Below are positions 52,116 through 60,851 of a stretch of 64,000 nucleotides of DNA, piece after piece (the first letter of the stretch is position 1; every line of letters begins with the position of its first letter). This stretch comes from Streptomyces sp. TG1A-8 (GTDB taxonomy: Bacteria > Actinomycetota > Actinomycetes > Streptomycetales > Streptomycetaceae): the NCBI RefSeq assembly GCF_030499535.1, contig NZ_JASTLB010000001.1, forward strand, positions 930,001 through 994,000, in the 5' to 3' direction. The notes beneath the pieces were generated by a model that was not told where the DNA came from, did not search any database, and was given only the letters and a program-made list of their open reading frames with translations. Made by a program: the position numbers and the translations under genes.

Positions 52116-53528
52116 TCAGCGCGGCTCGGCGAGGTTGCGGCGCAGCGACCCCGGCGCGCGCAGCGCCCGCTCGATGTCCTCCAACGGCCTGTTGCGCGTC
52201 TCGGGCACCTTCAGCAGGACGAAGACGACGCAGACCGCGTTGAGGGCGGCGTACAGGAAGAACGTTCCCGACCGTCCGACCAGGTCGATGGCGGTGAGCG
52301 CCGTGGCGGCGATCAGGAGGTCGAACCCCCACACCGTCACGGTGGCCAGACTGGTGGCCGGCCCCCGCACACCGAGCGGAAGGATCTCGGGCGCGATCAG
52401 CCAGACCACCGACTGCATGCCGATGCCGTTGCACAGGATGTACGCGAACAGCGCCACGATCACGATCCAGTGCTGCGCGGACGAGTCGTGCATGAGGAAG
52501 GCGAGCCCGAGGACGGCCATCGCCAGGCCGGACAGGGGCAGGAACCACAGCATGGTCCTGCGGCGGCCGATGGCGTCGACCGCGATCGCGCCCGTGATGC
52601 CCGCGACCACCAGCATCGCCCCGATGCCGATGCCCGTGACCAGCGCGACCGACTCCCCGAAACCCGCGTCCGACAGGATCGTGGGGGCGTAGTAGACGAT
52701 CGCGTTGATGCCGGTCAGCTGGGAGAACGCGGCCACGCCCAGGGCGACGACCAGGGCGGGGCGCAGCCAGGGCTGCAGCAGCGCACGGCTGTCCTGGCGC
52801 GGGGCCGACACGGACACCTCGCGGATGCCGGCGATCTCCGCGGCGATGTCGGCCTCCGGCGGGCGCAGCCGTCGCAGCACCGCTCCGGCCGCGTCGGGAC
52901 GTCCCTGCTCGACCAGCCAGCGCGGGCTCTCCGGCAGCCGGGTCATGCCGAACGCCAGCACCGCGGCCGGTACGACGGCCAGGCCGAACATCACCCGCCA
53001 CCCGCCGCTGCCGGCGAGCAGCCAGCCGCACAGGTAGGCGATCAGTTGCCCGATGGCCACCATCAACTGGAACAACACCATGAGGCGTCCGCGGATGGCG
53101 GGCGGGGCCACCTCCGCGATGTAGACGGGCACCATGTTCGAGGCCCCGCCGACCGCCAGGCCCAGGACCAGGCGGGCGGCGACCAGAGTGCCGGTGTCCG
53201 GTGCGGCCGCGGCGCCGAGCGCCCCGGCCGCGAAGACGATCGCCACCCAGAACACGATCCGGCGTCTGCCGTGCCGGCCGGCCAGCCGTCCGGAGACGAG
53301 GGCCCCGATCATCGCGCCCACGAGGATGACGCCGACGACGATCTCCTGTTGCTGCGAGGACAGGTGCAGGTCCTGGCGGAGGTAGAGCAGCGCGCCGGAG
53401 ATGATGCCCGTGTCGTAGCCGAAGAGCAGGCCGCCCAGGGCGGAGACGGCCGCCACCGCGTAGACCTGGACGGGCCGGCGTGATCTCTGCGGCGCGGTGG
53501 CCGCCGCGCGCGTCACGGTCTCAGGCAT
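52116..53528 (-). CDS. MFS sugar porter
   Basis: A 470-residue sugar/proton symporter of the XylE/GalP/IolT family with 12 hydrophobic segments. The family motifs are all present: GGLLFGYDTGIISGALLYL, GRLAGRHGRRR, PESPRWLVEQGR, QLTGINAIVYYAP, and PETRNRPLEDIE at the end. A hexose, pentose or inositol is the likely cargo. It overlaps the 3' end of the dioxygenase gene upstream by 8 bases on the same strand, so the two should be co-transcribed from the LacI-controlled promoter near 54410. Confidence 0.93.
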   Translation of the reverse strand: MPETVTRAAATAPQRSRRPVQVYAVAAVSALGGLLFGYDTGIISGALLYLRQDLHLSSQQQEIVVGVILVGAMIGALVSGRLAGRHGRRRIVFWVAIVFAAGALGAAAAPDTGTLVAARLVLGLAVGGASNMVPVYIAEVAPPAIRGRLMVLFQLMVAIGQLIAYLCGWLLAGSGGWRVMFGLAVVPAAVLAFGMTRLPESPRWLVEQGRPDAAGAVLRRLRPPEADIAAEIAGIREVSVSAPRQDSRALLQPWLRPALVVALGVAAFSQLTGINAIVYYAPTILSDAGFGESVALVTGIGIGAMLVVAGITGAIAVDAIGRRRTMLWFLPLSGLAMAVLGLAFLMHDSSAQHWIVIVALFAYILCNGIGMQSVVWLIAPEILPLGVRGPATSLATVTVWGFDLLIAATALTAIDLVGRSGTFFLYAALNAVCVVFVLLKVPETRNRPLEDIERALRAPGSLRRNLAEPR

Positions 53529-54371
53529 CGCCCATGACCAGACCCTCGATGGTGTGCTTCTGGGTGACCGGCACCAGTTCGTCCACCACGGGGCAGTCGA
53601 GGTGGCGCCGCACCCGCTCGGGCAGGGTCTCCCAGTAGCCGCGGGTGACGGCGGTGTCGTGCCGCTCGCCGTTGTTCGCCTCCGGCCCGTCCACGCCCAG
53701 GACGAGGACCGGACGCGGCTTGGCGGAGTGGTTGGTGGTGCCCCGGTGGATGGTGAGCGCGGTGCGCGCGGAGATGTCGCCCCGCTGGGGGTACTTGCGC
53801 ACCGCCCGCTCCAGGTAGCGCCCGTAGTGCGACTTCGGCGGGAACATACCGTGCTCGAACTCCGGACCGTCGTCCCACTGCGTGCCCGGAGCGATCTCGA
53901 AGGGTCCCATGTCCTCGGCGGTGTCCACGGTGGTCACGTTGAAGGCGAGCGAGGTCAGCCGGCGCTCGCGGCGCGTCTCCTCGGGCATCGGGAAGTCGCG
54001 GTGCCAGGGCTGGTTGACGGCGCCCTCCAGGGGGACGTCGAAGCCGAGCTCCACGATGCGGTAGCCGGGGCCCAGCACCGCGGTGCACAGGGACCGCACC
54101 CAGGGGTGGTCGACCAGTTCGACGAAGCCCCTGATCTGCTCGGGGTGGATCTCGACGTAGTAGCGGTTCGGTCCACGGCCCACCGCACCGCCCGGGCGGT
54201 CGAGCGCCTCGGCGAAGGCCGCGTCGACGTCCTCGCGCAGCCGGTCCGCCCACTCGGGGAGAACGCGCCCTTGCGGGCGGTGATGCCGTCCTCGTACAAC
54301 GCGGCCACGTCGGCCGCCACGTCGGTGTCGAGACCCCGGGTGCTGATACCCGGATACCCGTGCGTGGTCAT
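53521..54371 (-). pseudogene. Phytanoyl-CoA dioxygenase family gene with a one-base frameshift
   Basis: The ATG at 54371 opens MTTHGYPGISTRGLDTDV and so on to KGAFSP. There the frame is lost at a run of four G (four C on the coding strand) at 54256-54259. In the next frame the protein continues without loss (EWADRLREDVDAAF) to the TGA at 53521. Restoring one C gives a normal protein of about 283 residues with the iron site QPWHRDFPMPEE (His-x-Asp) and the distal histidine in RGTTNHSAKPRP. A deletion from five to four C in a homopolymer explains it. It is either a real inactivation, a reversible slippage site, or a sequencing error. Confidence 0.85.
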
Positions 54372-54407
54372 GGTGCGCCTCCTTGCGCCTGAGTGCCGTT
54401 CCCCTAT

Positions 54408-54433
54408 GTTGCAGCGATGAATGCAACGTTGCA
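54408..54433. promoter_or_regulatory. LacI-type operator between the dioxygenase and LacI genes
   Basis: TGCAACGTTGCA at 54422-54433 is a perfect 12-bp palindrome with central CG. A further half-site GTTGCA lies at 54408-54413. TAGGCT at 54435-54440 may be the -10 of the LacI gene. The site sits between the divergent start codons and probably controls both directions. Confidence 0.75.
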
Positions 54434-54477
54434 ATAGGCTCCCGGATGTTCTCGTGCCCGACTCCGGACGTGTCAGG

Positions 54478-55533
54478 ATGGCCACCGTGAGCAGTCGCCT
54501 GAAGGACGTCGCCGCCCTGGCCGGCGTGTCGGTACGCACCGTGTCCAACGTCGTCAGCGGTTCGGCGGCCGTCGCCGAGGAGACCCGCGCGCGGGTCCAG
54601 GCCGCACTCGACGAGCTCGGTTACCGCCCGAACCTGGCCGCGCGCAACCTGCGCGGCGGCCGCACCGGGCTCATCGGGCTCGCCATCCCCGAGCTGTACT
54701 CCCCCTACTTCGGCGAACTCGCCGGCCTGATCGTCGAAGCCGCCCAGCAGCGCTCGTGGACCGTGGTCATCGACCAGACCTTCGGCAGCCCGGAGGCCGA
54801 GCGGCGGCTGCTCCGGGGAACCGGGGGCCGCCTGGTGGACGGACTGATCATCAGCCCCTGGGCGCTCGGCCCGCAGGAGCTGACCGCCCGGGCCCGCAAC
54901 GTGCCCGTCGTGCTCCTGGGGGAACGGCACCCCCTCGGCCTGGCCGACCGTGTCGCCATCGACAACGTCACGGCCGCCGACGAGGCGACGGCCCACCTGC
55001 TGCGGGCCGGACGCACCCGCATCGCGGCGATCGGCCCGCAGCCCCAGTTGGACAACGGCACCGCCCACCAGCGGCTGGCGGGACACCACCGGGCCCTGCG
55101 CCGGGCCGGCCTGACGCCCGATCCGGCGCTGGAGGTGCCGGTCGGGTCCCTGCACCGCCGGGACGGCGCCGAGGCCCTGGCCTCGCTGCTCGACGCGGGC
55201 GTACGGCCCGACGCCGTGTTCGCGTTCACCGACGAACTCGCCCTCGGCGCGCTGCACGTCGCCCACGAGCGCGGGCTCCGCGTCCCGGATGACCTCGCCC
55301 TCGTGGGCTTCGACGGCATCGAGGACGCGCGCTACTCCCACCCGCCGCTGACCACCGTCGTACCCGACAAGCGGCAGATCGCCGAGCGCGCCCTGCAGTG
55401 CCTCGCCGACCGCATCTACAGTCCGGCCTCGAAGGTGCCACCGCTGGACATCGTGATCCCCCACCGGCTCGAAGTCCGTGGCAGCAGTTCGCCCGCGGCG
55501 CACCCCACGGTGGCCGCCGCGCGGAAGGACTGA
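54478..55533 (+). CDS. LacI family regulator of the dioxygenase/sugar porter operon
   Basis: About 351 residues. The helix-turn-helix is SRLKDVAALAGVSVRTVSNV near the N-terminus, then the hinge (AARNLRGG) and a sugar-sensing domain with PELYSPYFGELAGL, DNVTAADEATAHLL and VPDDLALVGFDGIED. I placed the start at ATG 54478, since earlier in-frame codons would overlap the operator; a GTG at 54487 is also possible. It is divergent from the phytanoyl-CoA dioxygenase/sugar porter genes, which it probably represses, along with itself. Confidence 0.88.
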   Translation: MATVSSRLKDVAALAGVSVRTVSNVVSGSAAVAEETRARVQAALDELGYRPNLAARNLRGGRTGLIGLAIPELYSPYFGELAGLIVEAAQQRSWTVVIDQTFGSPEAERRLLRGTGGRLVDGLIISPWALGPQELTARARNVPVVLLGERHPLGLADRVAIDNVTAADEATAHLLRAGRTRIAAIGPQPQLDNGTAHQRLAGHHRALRRAGLTPDPALEVPVGSLHRRDGAEALASLLDAGVRPDAVFAFTDELALGALHVAHERGLRVPDDLALVGFDGIEDARYSHPPLTTVVPDKRQIAERALQCLADRIYSPASKVPPLDIVIPHRLEVRGSSSPAAHPTVAAARKD

Positions 55534-55866
<333 letters not shown>

Positions 55867-56214
55867 GTGAACACCACGTACTACGACCAGGGAACCGCGG
55901 CCGAGCGCTGGGAGCGGGCGCAGATGTTCTTCGCCGCCAAGGACTACGCCGGCGCGGCGCGGGTGCTGGCGGGGCTGGTCGAGGAGGTGCCGGAGCAGAC
56001 CGGCCCCCGGCTGCTGCTGGCCCGCGCCTACTACCACTCGGCCCAGCTGGGCCGTGCCGAGCACGAGCTGCGGCGCATCGTCGAGCGGGACCCGGTGGAG
56101 CACTACGCCCGCCTCCTGCTGGGCCGCACGCTCGAACGCCGGGCACGGCACGAGGAGGCCCGACGGCACCTGCGCATCGCCTCGGTGCTCGCGGGCGACC
56201 TCCCGCGCGGGTGA
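55867..56214 (+). CDS. Tetratricopeptide repeat protein
   Basis: A 115-residue helical protein with about three TPR units (AERWERAQMFFAAKDYAGAARVL, quoted in part, LLLARAYYHSAQLGRAEHEL, LLLGRTLERRARHEEARRHL). It has no signal peptide. The start is GTG at 55867, 6 bases after GAAGGAGG. The promoter is probably the AT-rich segment at 55810-55835. TPR proteins mediate protein contacts; its partner is unknown. It lies 98 bases after the tRNA-like RNA and 87 bases before peptide deformylase, on the same strand. Confidence 0.87.
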   Translation: MNTTYYDQGTAAERWERAQMFFAAKDYAGAARVLAGLVEEVPEQTGPRLLLARAYYHSAQLGRAEHELRRIVERDPVEHYARLLLGRTLERRARHEEARRHLRIASVLAGDLPRG

Positions 56215-56301
56215 GCGGCGCGGCCGGGGGCGCGGCGGCTGGAAGCAGGGCGGCGCCCCTTCCGGGGCCGGGGCGGGGCGGGGGCATGGCATCCTGGCCC
56301 G

Positions 56302-56946
56302 ATGGCACCTCGCAGTGATGACGCGCCGCCGGCCGAGCGGGTCGAGGAACTCCTCGCCGCCGGCGGCCCCCTGCCCATCGTCACGGCCGGCACGCCGGTC
56401 CTGCGCCGGGGCACCGAGCCGTACGACGGCCAGCTCGACCCGGCCCTGCTGGCCCGCTTCGTCGAGGCCCTGCGCCTGACCATGCGCGCGGCGCCCGGCG
56501 TGGGCCTCGCCGCGCCGCAGGTCGGCGTCCCGCTGCGGATCGCGGTCATCGAGGACCCGGCACCGGTGCCGCAGGAGGTGGCGGTGGCCCGGGGCAGGGT
56601 GCCGCAACCGTTCCGGGTGCTGGTCAACCCGTCGTACGAGCCGGTCGGCACCGGCAGGGCCGCCTTCTACGAGGGGTGCCTGAGCGTGCCGGGCTGGCAG
56701 GCGGTCGTGGCCCGCCACGCCGAGGTGCGGCTGCGCGGCGAGGACGAGCGGGGGCGTCCGCTGGACGAGGTGTTCTCGGGCTGGCCCGCACGCATCGTCC
56801 AGCACGAGACCGACCACCTCGACGGCCTGCTCTACCTCGACCGGGCCGAACTGCGCTCCCTGTCGACGAACGAGGCCGTGGCGGCCCGGTGGGCCCAGCC
56901 GGGGCCGGAGGCGGCGGCGCGGGCCCTGGGCTTCGAGCTGCCGTAG
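56302..56946 (+). CDS. def: Peptide deformylase
   Basis: A 214-residue metalloenzyme that removes the formyl group from the N-terminal methionine of new proteins. All three motifs are present: GVGLAAPQ at residues 66-73, EGCLSVPG at 124-131 with metal ligand Cys126, and QHETDHLDG at 167-175 with ligands His168 and His172 and catalytic Glu169. The length and the loop between motifs 1 and 2 (VAVARGRVPQPFRV) fit an actinobacterial second copy, since genomes of this group usually carry several. No clear ribosome-binding site precedes the ATG at 56302, so the mRNA may be leaderless. Confidence 0.95.
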   Translation: MAPRSDDAPPAERVEELLAAGGPLPIVTAGTPVLRRGTEPYDGQLDPALLARFVEALRLTMRAAPGVGLAAPQVGVPLRIAVIEDPAPVPQEVAVARGRVPQPFRVLVNPSYEPVGTGRAAFYEGCLSVPGWQAVVARHAEVRLRGEDERGRPLDEVFSGWPARIVQHETDHLDGLLYLDRAELRSLSTNEAVAARWAQPGPEAAARALGFELP

Positions 56947-56977
56947 GCGGCCGTGGCGGTCGCCCGCGGACGGGCGC

Positions 56978-58408
56978 TCAGTTGTCCCGGTAGGCCTCCA
57001 GCAGCCGCAGCCACACCTCGCTCAGCGTCGGGTACGACGGGACCGCGTGCCACAGGCGGCCGACCGGGATGCGGCCGGCGACCGCGACCGTCGCGGAGTG
57101 GATCAGCTCGCCCACTCCGGGCCCGACGAAGGTGACGCCGCGCAGGACCTCCTCCTCCAGGTCGACCACCATCCGGGCACGTCCCCGGTAGCCCTCGCCG
57201 TACAGTCCCGCGCCCGCTACCGAGGAGAACTCGACGTCGACGGCGCGGACGCGGTGACCGGCCCGTTCCGCCTCGGCCAGGGAGAGGCCGACGGCCGCGG
57301 CCTCGGGGTCGGTGAAGACCACCTGGGGGACGGCGTCGTGGTCGGCGGTGGCGGCGTGCGCGCCCCAGGGCGCGTCCAGGAGGGGGTCGCCGGCGGCGCG
57401 GGCGGCGATGGCGGCGCCCGCGATGCGCGCCTGGTACTTACCCTGGTGGGTGAGGAGGGCGCGGTGGTTGACGTCGCCGACCGCGTACAGCCAGTCGGTG
57501 CCGGTGACGCGCAGGGTGTCGTCGGCCTCCAGCCAGGACCCGGGTTCCAGGCCGACGGTGTCGAGGCCGATGTCGCCGGTGTTCGGCGAGCGGCCCGTGG
57601 CGAACAGGATCTCGTCGGCCTCGATCCGCTCGCCGGTCCCGGTGACCGCCACGACGGTGCCGTTCTCGCGGCCGACGGACTCGACGGAGGTGCCCGTGCG
57701 GATGTCCACGCCCGCCTCGGCGAGCGCCTCGGCGACCAGTTCGCCGGCGAAGGGCTCCATGCGCCCCAGCAGGCCCTTGCCGCGGACCAGGAGGGTGACC
57801 CGGGAGCCGAGCGCCTGCCAGGCGGTGGCCATCTCCACGGCGACGACACCGCCGCCCACGACGATCAGCCGGCCGGGGGCGGCCTTGGCGCTCGTCGCCT
57901 CGCGGCTCGTCCAGGGCTCGACCTCGGCGAGGCCGGGCAGGTCGGGGAGCTGGGCGCGGGTGCCGGTGCACACGGCGACGGCGTGCCGGGCGGTGAGGGT
58001 CGTGACCGTGCCGTCGGGGCCGGTCACGGTGACCGTGCGGGGGCCGGCCAGACGGCCGTGGCCGCGGTACAGGCCGGCGCCGATGCCGTCCAGCCAGCCG
58101 ACCTGGCCGTCGTCCTGCCAGTGCGAGGTGTACGCGTCCCGGCGGCCGAGGACCGCGGCGGAGTCGAGGGGGCCCCGCACCGCCTGGTCCAGGCCGGGCA
58201 GCCGGCGGGCGTCGGCCCGGGCGATGACCGGCCTGAGCAGCGCCTTGCTGGGCATGCACGCCCAGTACGAGCACTCGCCGCCGACCAGCTCGCTCTCGAC
58301 GACCGCGGTGGTGAGACCGGCCGCACGGGTGCGGTCGGCGACGTTCTCCCCCACGGGCCCGGCCCCGAGCACCACGACGTCGTACACGATGGTTTCCGTT
58401 TCCGTCAT
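56978..58408 (-). CDS. FAD-dependent NAD(P)-disulfide oxidoreductase family protein
   Basis: A 476-residue flavoprotein of the dihydrolipoamide dehydrogenase/mercuric reductase family. The FAD motif is VVLGAGPVGENVA, and the NAD(P) motif VVGGGVVAVEMATAW is near residue 180. The second FAD contact is YAVGDVNHRALLTHQGKYQ, and the dimerisation domain has VVFTDPEAAAVGLS. The active-site segment ECSYWACMPSKAL keeps two cysteines but with a changed spacing (C-x4-C, as in the family's CLNVGC), so disulfide chemistry is plausible. The final His-Glu pair of true lipoamide dehydrogenases is replaced at the C-terminus (HAVPSYPTLSEVW keeps His). The substrate is unknown. Confidence 0.88.
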   Translation of the reverse strand: MTETETIVYDVVVLGAGPVGENVADRTRAAGLTTAVVESELVGGECSYWACMPSKALLRPVIARADARRLPGLDQAVRGPLDSAAVLGRRDAYTSHWQDDGQVGWLDGIGAGLYRGHGRLAGPRTVTVTGPDGTVTTLTARHAVAVCTGTRAQLPDLPGLAEVEPWTSREATSAKAAPGRLIVVGGGVVAVEMATAWQALGSRVTLLVRGKGLLGRMEPFAGELVAEALAEAGVDIRTGTSVESVGRENGTVVAVTGTGERIEADEILFATGRSPNTGDIGLDTVGLEPGSWLEADDTLRVTGTDWLYAVGDVNHRALLTHQGKYQARIAGAAIAARAAGDPLLDAPWGAHAATADHDAVPQVVFTDPEAAAVGLSLAEAERAGHRVRAVDVEFSSVAGAGLYGEGYRGRARMVVDLEEEVLRGVTFVGPGVGELIHSATVAVAGRIPVGRLWHAVPSYPTLSEVWLRLLEAYRDN

Positions 58409-58550
58409 GGGGTCAGTCTGAGGGGTGGTGGGTGCGCGGGCCACACGGGGTACGCGCGCGGGACGGTGCCCGGCGCGCCCGGAATAGGCGCTGCGGCCTC
58501 CGTGTTTCCGCCGTCGGCACAACCCCACTCGAGGAAGAGGGAACCACGCC

Positions 58551-58922
<372 letters not shown>

Positions 58923-58974
58923 TCCGCCCCCGTGAGGGGCGGGGCGGCCGTCCCGCCCGTCCCACCGCGCCGGG

Positions 58975-59976
58975 TCAGCTGGACGCGCGCCGCACGAGCG
59001 TCGCACCCAGCACCTCGCGGACCTCGGGGTCGCCGCCGGGGTCGCGGACCGCGCGGTCGACCAGTTCCGCCAGGTCCTGCCCGGAGGGCAGTTCGACGCG
59101 GACGGTGCTGAGGCGGGGCCGCAGCAGCCGGCCGAGCATGAGGTCGTCGGCGCCGACGACGGCCACGTCCCCGGGGACGCCGACCCCCTCGTCCTGCAGG
59201 GCGCGCATCAGCAGCATCGCGTACTCGTCGTTGTAGGCGAACACGGCGTCGAGGCCCAGCCGGGGCCAGCGGGCGGCCAGTTCGGCGGCGGCTTCCTCGG
59301 TGTACGGCAGCGGCAGCTCGGTGACCGCGGCGTCCGTGCCGTGCGCGGCCCGGCGCACGCCGGCGAGCCGGGGCCGGGAGAAGACCTCGAGGCCCGCCTC
59401 CCCGGGGACGACGACCCCGATCCGGCGCCGGCCGCGGGCGAGCAGGTGGGTGCCGGCGCAGTGGCCGACGGCGGTGTGGTCCATGAGCAGGGCGTGGGCG
59501 CCGTCGACGCGCCGGGGGCCGAGGGTCACCACGGCGCGGGCGCCGGCCCGCTTGAGGACGGCGACGCCCTGCGGTCCGATGTCCGCGCCGGGCACCAGGA
59601 CGGCCACCGGACGTAACTCCGCCCAGGCGCGGGCGGCTTCGTCGCCGCGCGGACCGGCGGTGCCGTACTGCACGACGGTGTAGTCGAGTCCGCCTAGGGC
59701 GGACTGCAGTTCGCCGAGGAAGCGGCTGTAGAGCGAGCCCACGGGAATCGTCGGGGTGGGCATCAGGACCGTACGGCTGTGTCCGGCGCGCAGGCTGCGG
59801 GCGGCCGCGTGGGGCACGTACCCCAGTTCGCGCGCGGCCTCGTGGACACGGCGGCGCGTCGACTCGCTGATCCGCACCGCGCTGGTGTTGTTGAGGACAT
59901 AGGACACGGTCGCGCGCGAGACCCCGGCCAGGCGGGCCACATCGGTACTCGTGGGCGTGTTCGGTATCTGCACCAT
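58975..59976 (-). CDS. LacI family regulator
   Basis: A 333-residue repressor. The helix-turn-helix is STDVARLAGVSRATVSYVLN at about residues 10-30, with a hinge AARSLRAGHS. The sensor domain has SLYSRFLGELQSALG, DGAHALLMDHTAVGH and VPGDVAVVGADDLM. I chose the ATG at 59976 with AGGA 9 bases upstream; an ATG at 59988 is also in frame. Targets are unknown. The gene is divergent from the TetR/TetX-like pair, and no LacI-type palindrome with central CG is visible nearby. Confidence 0.87.
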   Translation of the reverse strand: MVQIPNTPTSTDVARLAGVSRATVSYVLNNTSAVRISESTRRRVHEAARELGYVPHAAARSLRAGHSRTVLMPTPTIPVGSLYSRFLGELQSALGGLDYTVVQYGTAGPRGDEAARAWAELRPVAVLVPGADIGPQGVAVLKRAGARAVVTLGPRRVDGAHALLMDHTAVGHCAGTHLLARGRRRIGVVVPGEAGLEVFSRPRLAGVRRAAHGTDAAVTELPLPYTEEAAAELAARWPRLGLDAVFAYNDEYAMLLMRALQDEGVGVPGDVAVVGADDLMLGRLLRPRLSTVRVELPSGQDLAELVDRAVRDPGGDPEVREVLGATLVRRASS

Positions 59977-60089
59977 GACGGTCGGCATCCTGGCAGAGGC
60001 GCGGCGGCCGGCAGCGGGCGGGGGAACGTCGTTCACCACTGGACCAAGGGCCCGCCACCGCACCGCCACGGGCACCTCCTCCACCTTTT

Positions 60090-60131
60090 CGAACATGTTC
60101 GTTGCGAACTTGTTCGCGGCGAACATGTTCG
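60090..60131. promoter_or_regulatory. Three operators with exact 15-bp spacing before the TetR gene
   Basis: CGAACATGTTCG at 60090-60101, CGAACTTGTTCG at 60105-60116 and CGAACATGTTCG at 60120-60131 repeat with a 15-bp period. TTGTTC (60110-60115) and TACCGT (60133-60138), 17 bases apart, look like the promoter. TACCGT ends 6 bases before the ATG, so the mRNA should be leaderless. The operators overlap the -35 and fill the spacer, as expected for autorepression. Confidence 0.85.
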
Positions 60132-60144
60132 TTACCGTCGTGGC

Positions 60145-60807
60145 ATGACAGCGACCCCCCGCTCCCGCCGGGAACGCCCGGCCAAGCCCGCCCTCACCCG
60201 CGAGGGCATCGTCTCCGCCGCGGTCGCGATCCTGCGCGCCGAAGGGCTGCGCAAGGTGACCATGCGGCGCCTGGCACAGGAACTCGACACGGGCCCCGCC
60301 TCGCTGTACGTGTACGTCCGCAACACCGACGAACTGCACGCGGCCGTCCTGGACGAACTGCTCGGCACGGTCGGGCCCGCCCCGGCCGGGGGCGACTGGC
60401 GGCAACGGCTGGAACGGGTGCTCACGGCGTACACGGACATGCTCCTGGAGCACCCGGGCCTCGCCCGCTCGGCGCTGACCGCGCGGCCGAGCGGCCCGCA
60501 CTACCTGAACCTGATCGAGACGCTGCTCGCGCTGCTCGACGAGGGCGGGGTGCCGCGCGAGCGGGCGGCCCGGGGTGTGGACCTGCTGCTCCAGCACGCC
60601 ACCGCCACCGCCGCCGAGCACGCCGGCGAGGAGCCCCTGGGCGGGTGGCAGGCCGTGGAGCGTGCCGTGCGGGGCGCGTCCGGGCGCACCCACCCGCACA
60701 TCGCCGCCACCGCGGACGACCTGCTGTCGGGCACTCCCGAGGCCCGGCTCTCGTGGGCCCTGCAGGCACTGATCACCGGCATCGAGCACACCGCCGTACC
60801 GGCTTGA
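60145..60807 (+). CDS. TetR family regulator with TetR_C-like ligand domain
   Basis: A 220-residue repressor. The helix-turn-helix lies at about residues 18-65 (TREGIVSAAVAILRAEG, RRLAQELDTGPASLYVYVRN). The C-terminal domain (DELHAAVLDELLGTV, YLNLIETLLALLDEGG, LLQHATATAAEHAGEE) resembles that of tetracycline repressors. The ATG at 60145 has no ribosome-binding site, in line with a leaderless transcript. The monooxygenase gene starts 44 bases downstream, so both genes should be controlled by the triple operator at 60090-60131. Confidence 0.9.
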   Translation: MTATPRSRRERPAKPALTREGIVSAAVAILRAEGLRKVTMRRLAQELDTGPASLYVYVRNTDELHAAVLDELLGTVGPAPAGGDWRQRLERVLTAYTDMLLEHPGLARSALTARPSGPHYLNLIETLLALLDEGGVPRERAARGVDLLLQHATATAAEHAGEEPLGGWQAVERAVRGASGRTHPHIAATADDLLSGTPEARLSWALQALITGIEHTAVPA

Positions 60808-60851
60808 CCCCCGGACCCCGTCCTTTTCCCAAAGCCCCTCAGGAGGCCACC

